The position numbers and the translations under genes are program-made. DNA of 15,934 bases. It comes from Prolixibacteraceae bacterium (GTDB taxonomy: Bacteria > Bacteroidota > Bacteroidia > Bacteroidales > Prolixibacteraceae). Location of the stretch: the NCBI GenBank assembly GCA_014380255.1, contig JACMKG010000241.1:1-15934 (forward strand). Direction: 5' to 3'. The notes beneath the pieces are model-generated. The model did not search any database and had not been told where the DNA came from. It worked only from the letters and a program-made list of their open reading frames with translations. This document shows positions 7,217 through 14,000 of this stretch, piece by piece (within the stretch, counting starts at the first letter, position 1; every line of letters begins with the position of its first letter).

Positions 7217-7440
7217 TTTTTCATCTCAGACATTAATTGGTCATTCTCAATATAATCACCATTTTTAATCTCTTCTCTACCTTTTATAATTGAAGCATTC
7301 TGTTCAATAGATAATTGATAAAGGGACTGTTCAGATGAATCAAATATGGTCTGAAGTGCTTTAAGAAAATTCACGTCATTCGAGTCTTTTATTCTCGAAA
7401 TCAAGCTGTTTTTTATGTGAGTTGTCATATTCATAATCAT
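7198..7440 (-). CDS. Antitoxin partner of the RelE/ParE-type toxin
   Basis: A short, charged 80-residue protein directly upstream of and overlapping the toxin gene, as expected for an antitoxin. I do not recognise a classic DNA-binding fold by eye. The N-terminal half (HIKNSLISRIKDSNDVNFLKAL) looks helical. The C-terminal part (IIKGREEIKNGDYIENDQLMSEMKKWL) resembles antitoxin tails that wrap the toxin. Three in-frame ATGs occur at the start (MIMNM); the third, at 7426-7428, gives MTTHIKNSL and is an equally plausible start. A good promoter lies immediately upstream. Confidence 0.75.
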   Translation of the reverse strand: MIMNMTTHIKNSLISRIKDSNDVNFLKALQTIFDSSEQSLYQLSIEQNASIIKGREEIKNGDYIENDQLMSEMKKWLANE

Positions 7441-7458
7441 CTGTTTTTAATCACTATT

Positions 7459-7490
7459 CAAAAATAAACAATTTCTTTGAATCTGTCAAG
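7459..7490 (-). promoter_or_regulatory. Bacteroidota-type promoter for the toxin-antitoxin operon
   Basis: On the minus strand TTG (7487-7489) is separated by 20 nt from TATTTTTG (7459-7466), an exact match to the TAnnTTTG -7 box with the usual -33 spacing of Bacteroidota sigma factors. Transcription would start a few bases downstream, leaving a very short leader before the antitoxin ATG. Confidence 0.6.
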
Positions 7491-7537
7491 CTCGTATTTT
7501 TTATGATGGCTAACGTCTATCCATACGCCATATGCCT

Positions 7538-7636
7538 GTTATTTTCTATCTATACCCACTCTTTACTAACAAATCTCTGCTCCTTAGCAAAAGCCATCCG
7601 CAAAAACTCAGCATCAAAGAGCCCCGGTTAAACAAT
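7538..7636 (-). repeat. Dispersed repeat, copy B (~99 nt), between kinase and toxin-antitoxin operon
   Basis: Its right part (7593-7636) is a 40/44 match to copy A and its left part (7538-7565) a 27/28 match to copy C at 9363-9390, all in one orientation. It begins directly after the histidine kinase stop codon and ends about 50 nt before the toxin-antitoxin promoter. On the minus strand part of it can be read as FDAEFLRMAFAKEQRFVSKEWV then stop, but an in-frame stop precedes this, so it is no intact gene. Confidence 0.8.
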
Positions 7637-8944
7637 TCAGATTAGCTTGGGAATGGTAAAACTAAACTTGCTTCCTTTCCCAATTTCACTTTCAATCCAG
7701 ATTCTTCCTCCATGCTTTTCTACAAATTCCTTGCAGAGCAATAATCCCAGCCCGGTTCCCACCTCATTTTGGGTCCCTGTTGTTTTGTATTTGGATTCAA
7801 TGTGGAACAATTTATCAAGGGCGTCTTTCTTTATACCCACACCGTTATCAATTACACTTATTTTCCAGTCTTCTTCTTGATGTTCGACTGAAACAACAAT
7901 TTCACCTCCAGGATGGGTGAATTTGATCGCATTCGAGATCAGGTTTCTCAATAGGGCATTTATCATTTCCCAATCGGCAACAACCATCGCTTTGTCAGGC
8001 AATTCTGTATAGATGGTAATTAGTTTTTGTTGGGCCGAGTCGTTTGACATTTCAGTTACCTGGCGGATCAATGAAAGGATATCAAAATCCTTGGGATTAA
8101 AATTCATTCTGCCGGTTTGTGAACGCGACCATTCCAACAGGTTCAGGAGCAAATCCATTGCCCGTTGTGAGGAATCAAGCATAGTCTTTGCATATATTTC
8201 GATCCCTTCATAGCTCTTTTCCCTTATCGAGTCTATTAAAAGGTTACCGAATCCAAGAATGGCGTTGAAAGGGCTTTTCAGGTCGTGGGCAATAATAGTG
8301 AAAAACTTATCTTTAGTGGCAATTTGCTCACGCAAATCGGCTTCGCTTTCTTTCAGTGCTTCCTCAACTTCCTTTAAATTGGTTATATCTACTGCAGTTA
8401 CTAAGAATTTTAATTTATCATCTGAGATCACCCCTTCGAGGTGAAGGTAACTTCCTGGCTTGCCATGAATGTTCAACCTTACCTCGCAGACAGCTTTTGA
8501 ATAGTGCTCAATGACTTTGTTTAAAAAGGCATTGTAAGCGGGTAAAGTATCAGGGGTAATAAATAGGCCCAATCTTTTGTTTATAAAATAAGAACGGTTG
8601 TTACCGAGCATTTTGGCCCCTTCAAGGTTCAATTGTAGAATGTCGCCCAAGTCGCTGAGGGTAAAATATCCGGCAGGGGCCAAGTCGTATAAGGCAGTAG
8701 CGGTATCTGCTTGTTGAAGTGCCAGCATGAGTTTAGCGTTCTGCATTTCGAGTTCCTCTTTCTGCATTTCGAGTTCAATCTGGTGGACCTCGAGTTCATG
8801 AATTAGTTTGAGTTGATCGAACTGGGTTTGTCCATCCCCGGAGAAGTCAGTTGAATGGGTATCTGTTTGGGCAAATTTCTTTTCTAAGCTTTCTTCGGCC
8901 ATTTGCCGCAGTGAAACAGGATTGGTCAAATTAATCTTTTTCAT
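7637..8944 (-). CDS. Cytoplasmic PAS-domain sensor histidine kinase
   Basis: A 435-residue hybrid-free kinase. Order of parts: disordered N-terminus (1-45), coiled coil rich in ELEVHQIELEMQKEELEMQ (45-80), one PAS domain (about 85-190), dimerisation/phosphoacceptor domain with H220 (TIIAHDLKSPFNAI), then the ATPase domain with the N box (N334, N338 in LLRNLISNAIKF), G1 DNGVG (366-370) and G2 GTGLGL (396-401). No membrane segment or signal peptide, so it senses a cytoplasmic or diffusible signal. No response regulator is encoded nearby, so its partner lies elsewhere. It is flanked by related repeats at 7538-7636 and 9363-9390. The ATG at 8942-8944 (MKKINLTNP) is the natural start. Confidence 0.93.
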   Translation of the reverse strand: MKKINLTNPVSLRQMAEESLEKKFAQTDTHSTDFSGDGQTQFDQLKLIHELEVHQIELEMQKEELEMQNAKLMLALQQADTATALYDLAPAGYFTLSDLGDILQLNLEGAKMLGNNRSYFINKRLGLFITPDTLPAYNAFLNKVIEHYSKAVCEVRLNIHGKPGSYLHLEGVISDDKLKFLVTAVDITNLKEVEEALKESEADLREQIATKDKFFTIIAHDLKSPFNAILGFGNLLIDSIREKSYEGIEIYAKTMLDSSQRAMDLLLNLLEWSRSQTGRMNFNPKDFDILSLIRQVTEMSNDSAQQKLITIYTELPDKAMVVADWEMINALLRNLISNAIKFTHPGGEIVVSVEHQEEDWKISVIDNGVGIKKDALDKLFHIESKYKTTGTQNEVGTGLGLLLCKEFVEKHGGRIWIESEIGKGSKFSFTIPKLI

Positions 8945-9362
8945 GTGCCTACCATTTATTAATCTTTTTCATCTGTTTATGTGTTTACTTCTCATTTGGT
9001 TATAGTTGTTTCTAATCATTCTTTTGTGTGTCAAAAACTATTGACATGGACGTTTCATGTGTCGACCATTTTATATTAAAATTCAACGTTGCATCTTCAA
9101 GGTTTTCTTTAATTAATTCCTGAAAACATTAAAAAGTTCCCCATATTTCCATCCTTCCTCTTTTGATTACCCCTTATGCATCATATTCAAGATTGATCCA
9201 CTACTTTCGCTCCCCACAACATACATCGGCTCCTATATTCCCTGGCAGCCAAATAAGCTCAATTTCATTTACTTGATGTAAGTATTAAAACTTAATAACA
9301 TTAATCATTTCCTTATGTTCGTATAAAGTTAAGAATCTGCTAAAAAATCCTCCTGCTAAACG
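8945..9362. other. Intergenic region upstream of the histidine kinase
   Basis: AT-rich. Apart from scattered T-runs I see no gene, convincing promoter box or repeat. Confidence 0.5.
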
Positions 9363-9390
9363 GTTATTTTCTATCTATACGCACTCTTTA
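9363..9390 (-). repeat. Dispersed repeat, copy C (28 nt)
   Basis: Matches 7538-7565 at 27 of 28 positions in the same orientation (core GTTATTTTCTATCTATAC). With copy B it forms direct repeats around the histidine kinase gene. It overlaps the stop codon of the small ORF at 9388-9567. Confidence 0.85.
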
Positions 9391-9567
9391 ATAGGAATCA
9401 TCAGGCCCTTTAGCACACCTAAAGTAAATAATCTTTCGATGTAATCCATCTTTCCTTACTATTTTACATGCTTTGATAAACATAAGCATATTTTCCAAAC
9501 GGCAAGCGCACTTGAAGCAGTATTTTTTACCTTCGCGCGAGAAATGTTTGGATGATCCAGGCAACAT
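9388..9567 (-). CDS. Possible 59-residue cysteine-rich small protein
   Basis: A minus-strand frame from ATG (9565-9567) to TAA (9388-9390). It contains KYCFKCACRLENM, with C17, C20 and C22, and later C34 and C51 (YFRCAKGPDDSY at the end). The CxxCxC spacing with a later cysteine could bind zinc. I do not recognise the family. The first half has ordinary-looking codons, and an in-frame stop lies shortly upstream of the ATG. It could be a genuine small protein, the remnant of a larger gene, or chance. Its stop codon falls inside repeat copy C. Confidence 0.3.
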   Translation of the reverse strand: MLPGSSKHFSREGKKYCFKCACRLENMLMFIKACKIVRKDGLHRKIIYFRCAKGPDDSY

Positions 9568-9799
9568 TCCATTCTCTTTTCTGCTTTACAGAAGTTAACA
9601 CTGAAGAGAAAAGACCTATATATTTATTTCCAATTTACCAGGGAACCAGTCAGCATAAAGCATTTATTTGGATGAAATTTTTTAATTTTGGTGTAAGAAG
9701 AGTGTTTTTAATTCCCCGCAAAAAAGCAATGTACATTTCCTTTCATTAATGTTGATGGAGATGATTTTCCAATCCCATCCACTTCCTATATTTTGCCAT

Positions 9800-9868
9800 C
9801 ATCTGTAACTCATCTGTAACCTTTCTGTAATCTAGGGTTACAGAAAGGTTACAGATGAGTTACAGATG
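9800..9868. repeat. Perfect 31-bp inverted repeat with 7-nt loop
   Basis: The arms 9800-9830 and 9838-9868 are exact inverted copies around TCTAGGG. Each arm is built from related words (CATCTGTAAC, then TTTCTGTAA), so the hairpin is also internally repetitive. It lies in the middle of a 1.3-kb region without recognised genes. It has no T-run of the kind expected for an intrinsic terminator. Confidence 0.9.
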
Positions 9869-10043
9869 GGTTACTAATGCAAGCAAAGTCTAGCATAAGA
9901 CAAGAGATATAAAGGTGGAAGAATCCCTTTGTCTTTGGCATATTGATTTTTTTTTGTTTTTCTATTGAGGTAACCCTAACAAAATGAGGTTTTTAAAAGG
10001 GGAATTTTACCAATTAAAGGTAAGGGAATAATACCGATTGGAG

Positions 10044-10107
10044 AAGTGTTATAGTCCAATTTCTGTATACTCAATTGGGCTATAACACTTTCCGCCTGTG
10101 CGGCGGA
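10044..10107. repeat. Compound hairpin: 18-bp inverted repeat plus adjacent GC-rich hairpin
   Basis: AAGTGTTATAGTCCAATT (10044-10061) pairs with 10073-10090 with one mismatch (G-U compatible) and an 11-nt loop. Directly abutting it, TCCGCC/GGCGGA (10091-10096, 10102-10107) forms a second hairpin. A further partial copy of the first arm, AATTGGACTA, occurs at about 10142-10151. Confidence 0.75.
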
Positions 10108-10179
10108 CAAGTCTATCCATCAGCAATCTACTAGAAATGCCAATTGGACTAATTAATAATTCCCATAGGTATAAGAAAG

Positions 10180-10210
10180 AATAAAACAGGAAAAGCGGTT
10201 AAAAACCGCC
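10180..10210 (-). terminator. Intrinsic terminator after the ABC-2 permease
   Basis: On the minus strand GCGGTT-TTT-AACCGC (10195-10209) is followed by TTTTCCTGTTTT. It sits about 40 nt past the permease stop codon and would end the efflux operon. Confidence 0.6.
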
Positions 10211-10249
10211 TGACCCGATTTGGCCCGGATTACAGAATTGTCAATTGTT

Positions 10250-10969
10250 CTACAAGAACTTCTCCCTTTTCTGAAGGTTGAACAAACCATACAGCACAAA
10301 TAACAATGAACCAACCGCCAGGAATATCCGGTTTTTAAGCGATGTTTCCTGCCACACCATCTCATTGAGACGGTCAGGAATGCTGAAGGGATTCAAAAAG
10401 ATATTCCACATGGTGCGATCGAGTATCCCGGACAGGATGAGCAACAACACTCCAATGATGACCATTACTACAGCCGTACCGTTTCCGTTTTTAATGATTG
10501 TTGAAAACAGGAAAGCCATGGATCCAAGGAAGTAAATAGGGAACATGACGTGCCAGGTGATTTCAAAAATATTGACCTGGGTAAGCAGGAAATAGCTCAT
10601 GGTGGTAAGGCCGATCATCATTATAAAAACCAGCGAGAAGACCAGTATCAGCCTTATCAGCCATACTTTGTAGCGGTAGTCGGGTATTCCAAAGAGTATT
10701 TCCAGGATGCCCGCATCCAAGTCATTTTGAATGCCGAAGGTCATGGGGTAAAAGATCAGCAGTATCCCGGGCATGATCTGAAGCCCGTAGATAAAACCTT
10801 CATCGATCTGTTCTCCATCCATCACATTCACAATGGCAATAAAAAAGTAAAAGGCGATGGCAGCCAGCACGAACCAGATAAAGCGGTTGCCAAAAATCAC
10901 TTTCATATTGTACTTCACCATTTTCCGGAACAGGGTCCAAAGGTTGGCGGTATTGATAGCTGAATTCAT
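10250..10969 (-). CDS. ABC-2-type transporter permease subunit
   Basis: A 239-residue inner-membrane protein with six predicted helices (about 30-48, 59-78, 103-128, 137-157, 165-183, 215-232) after a basic amphipathic N-terminus (LWTLFRKMVKYNMKVIF). This is the layout of ABC-2 export permeases. The GIQNDLDAGILEILFG segment after the second helix is the kind of cytoplasmic coupling region that meets an ATPase. No ATPase gene of its own is adjacent. The nearest is the ABC domain at the C-terminus of the upstream 1573-residue fusion, 103 nt away in the same direction, so that domain is the likely partner (inference). The ATG at 10967-10969 is clear. Confidence 0.85.
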   Translation of the reverse strand: MNSAINTANLWTLFRKMVKYNMKVIFGNRFIWFVLAAIAFYFFIAIVNVMDGEQIDEGFIYGLQIMPGILLIFYPMTFGIQNDLDAGILEILFGIPDYRYKVWLIRLILVFSLVFIMMIGLTTMSYFLLTQVNIFEITWHVMFPIYFLGSMAFLFSTIIKNGNGTAVVMVIIGVLLLILSGILDRTMWNIFLNPFSIPDRLNEMVWQETSLKNRIFLAVGSLLFVLYGLFNLQKREKFL

Positions 10970-10994
10970 AGTTAATCTGTTGTTTTTATGTTTT

Positions 10995-11067
10995 AAGTGC
11001 CTGAGTACCTTAGTACCTGAGTACCTTAGTTACTAAGGCACTCAGGTACTAAGGTACTCAGGCACTT
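10995..11067. repeat. Near-perfect 36-bp palindrome made of 8-nt units, between fusion gene and permease
   Basis: The arms 10995-11030 and 11032-11067 are inverted copies with one mismatch around a single central base. Each arm is built of alternating 8-nt units of the type CTGAGTAC and CTTAGTAC. It starts 5 nt after the stop codon of the RND-ABC fusion and ends 25 nt before the permease ATG. In the operon transcript it would form a very stable hairpin, which could stabilise the upstream message or reduce expression of the permease. Confidence 0.92.
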
Positions 11068-11072
11068 CTTTA

Positions 11073-14000
11073 TCATTTCAAATCCTTAATCAAACACAAA
11101 TAAGCGTCTTCGAGAATAGGGCTGGCCGGTACTGCATCTTCAGATGGCTTTTTCTTAGACAGAAAACGAACCCTGATATGATCGCCCTGCCGCATATGGT
11201 GGGTGATCAAATGTTTGTTTTCCATCTTGTCGAAGTCCGTTGCCGGTATATCGAACTGCCAGACCATATCTTTGGCCAGGTGCACCATGTCCATGGGTGT
11301 TCCGTGGTATTTAACCCTTCCGCGGTTGATAACAGCCACCTGGTTACACGAGCTTGAAATATCTTCAATGATGTGGGTAGAGAAGATCACAATGCGTTCG
11401 CGGCTCAGCTCAACCAACAGGTTGCGGAAGCGGATGCGCTCGCGGGGATCAAGCCCTGCGGTAGGCTCATCGACCACCAGTATCTTAGGCAGGTGCAGCA
11501 ATATCTGCGCAATACCGATGCGCTGCTTCATACCTCCCGAGAATGAGCCTATTTTATGGTCTTTCTTTTCCCACAGGTGAACGGCTTTCAGTACATACTC
11601 AATACGGTCAGCACGTTCTTTGGTGTCCGTAATTCCTTTCAAAATGGCCTGGTAGTCCAGAAAGTCAGCAGCAGGCATATTCTCGTAGGTTCCGAATTCC
11701 TGGGGCAGATAACCAATCAGTCCCTGCAGTTCTTCACGCTTTTCCTGGGTGTCGATGCCGTTGATCCAGATCTTTCCATAGCTCTGCTCGTAAATACCGC
11801 AGATAATACGCATCATGGTTGATTTTCCTGCCCCATTGGGGCCCAGCAAACCAAACATCCCGGTGCCAATGTTAATGGATACACCGTTCAGCGCCTTGAA
11901 TGGCTGGTGCTGTTTGCCAATGAAAGGGATTTTCTTTACCGTGCGCAGGGTTTGACGGCGCAGGGTGCCAAAGCGCCCCGAGATACGGTCTATGTTTACT
12001 TTCTCCTCATACAGTTTTTTTGCCGTAACGGAGATAATCAAAGCCAGGTACCATAATATCCCAAAGATGGCTACCAGTCCGATGGCCTTGGTTGCTTTCC
12101 AGACAAAGAATAGTTCGATAGCAGGCAGAATCCAGAATAAGAAAGTTTTTCCCCAGCGGTAGAATTTAAGTGGACGTTTCTTGCCTGTTTTTTCAGCCCT
12201 GAAGCCCATGTAGTAGCCAAAGGGTTTCCACATCCCCTGTGCCAGCGCGGCGATGGCTACCGAAAGCACAAGTGACCAGAATGCCGTATCCAGGTAAATG
12301 AACGTGAAATAGATAAGGCCTACCAGCAAGGGAAGCTGCCAGATCATATAATCGAACTCCCGCAGGGTATGATAGTTCTTCTCCAAGCCTGCCCGCCGGC
12401 GTATTTTTTTACCTGCTTCCCACTCGCGTGAGAAGCGGCTTTCGCGGTCGTAGATCTTTACCAGGTTCTGGATGCGGATATGAATAGGATCGCCCTCGCC
12501 GATCAGCTTGGTCTTGGCCTTGCGCAGGCTGTTCAGGATAAACCAGGTAGTGCCTGGCACCAGGATCACGATCAGCACCAGATCAATGCCCTGCCATAAC
12601 CCGGATTCCACATACATGAAGGTAAGGAAGAAAAAGCCGGCCATGAGCACAAACTGGATGATTTTAACCTGCATGGTTTGTTCCTTGAACCATTCCAGGG
12701 CATTTTCGAGCCCTGAATAGAACGTGGGGATGAATACCAGGGTAAGGATGGTACTTAAGGTAAGGCCTCCGATGACCACAATGGCAAAGGGGGCTCCGAT
12801 AGCGCTTACATATTCCGCATCGCCCATAGCAAGTGGTAGCATACCCACAATGGTGGTGATGGTGGTAATCAGTATGGGCCTAACGCGCGAAAGGCCGGAT
12901 GTCATCAGGGCGCGGGCGCGGCGGAAGCCTCGGCCTCGAAGGATATTGGCATAGTCAATAAGAATAATCCCATTGTTGACTACCACGCCCAGTAAAATCA
13001 AAAAGCCGATCAGGGTATTTGAATTAAGCAGGCTGTTGTTGGTAATAATCAGGGCAACCAAAGAGCCGACAGCCGCCAGAGGGATTGAAAACAGCAACAC
13101 GAACGGAGTTACCACGGATTCAAATACCGAAGCCATGATCATAAATATCAAGACTATGGCAGCGGCAATAAGGATATAAAAATCAGAGAAATCGGTTTCA
13201 TCATGGATCACTTCCACAGCAACTCCTGAGGGCAGGTTGTAGTTGGCAACCAATTCATCGATCTCATAGCGGTAAGCGGCCAGAAGATCATTCGAGCTGC
13301 GTGCCTCACTTACAAACTGATAATTGACCTCGATCTGTTTTTCCTGGTTTACCCTGGTAATCCCGGTAAGACCTGAGGCATATACGATGTTTGTAAAATC
13401 CTGTAGATCATGGATTCCCCCGTTGGCATCACTGACAGGCAGCATTCTTAATTCTTCCATGCTGCGGTCAGTTCGCTTATCCTCTTCTTCGGCATTGTCA
13501 GACTCTTTTTGGGTAATGATGATCTCGTATTCGTCAACTCCCTGCTTGTATTGAATGTTGGTGGCTATTTCCTTGGAAAAGGAATTGATTTCAGACAATA
13601 CATTGCTGAGTGAGATATTGTACTCGGTCATCAGCAAAGGGTTGAAGTACATGTGCACCTCGGGCCGGTTGTCTGAGATGTTCAGGTTTACCCTGTTGAC
13701 CGATTCCAGCTGGTCGATAAAATACTTAAGGTCTTCGCCCACGGCCTGCAGCTGCTTGAAGTCCTGGCCTTTGAGGACGATTTTTTCCTCATCACTGCCT
13801 ATACCCATCATTTTCTGGAAGCTGCCCATCATGTTACGGCTTCCCCCTTGGAAATTGTTGGTATTCTGGGTCTGGGTAAATGAGATGGAAGAAGCCTTGA
13901 TGCCGTTGGTTCGCTTCTCGATATCGTTTTTGATCTCGGCAAAGGTACGGTCAGCAACGGTTTCAAACTCTTCTTTCAGTTTGATGGTAACCGTTGCCGC

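Noticed and set aside
7505..7636. Integron attC site
   Set aside because: GTTTAAC and GTTAGCC boxes of suitable spacing exist, but the two boxes are not complementary and the inner arms do not pair, so a standard attC fold is not supported. The repeat pattern is reported without that name.
9552..9749. 65-codon plus-strand open frame
   Set aside because: No recognisable features, overlaps the start of the minus-strand cysteine-rich frame, and the region is AT-rich enough to give such frames by chance.
9800..9868. Intrinsic terminator
   Set aside because: The stem is perfect but no T-run follows on either strand and no gene ends nearby.
9984..10031. 15-codon ORF as a regulatory leader peptide
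   Set aside because: No plus-strand gene follows the hairpins, so an attenuator has nothing to control; kept only as a remark in a finding.
11900..12020. RND-ABC fusion as a sequencing or frameshift artefact
   Set aside because: The frame is open throughout with ~220 residues of protein-like membrane linker between the parts; a simple stop-codon loss or assembly join would not be expected to give that.
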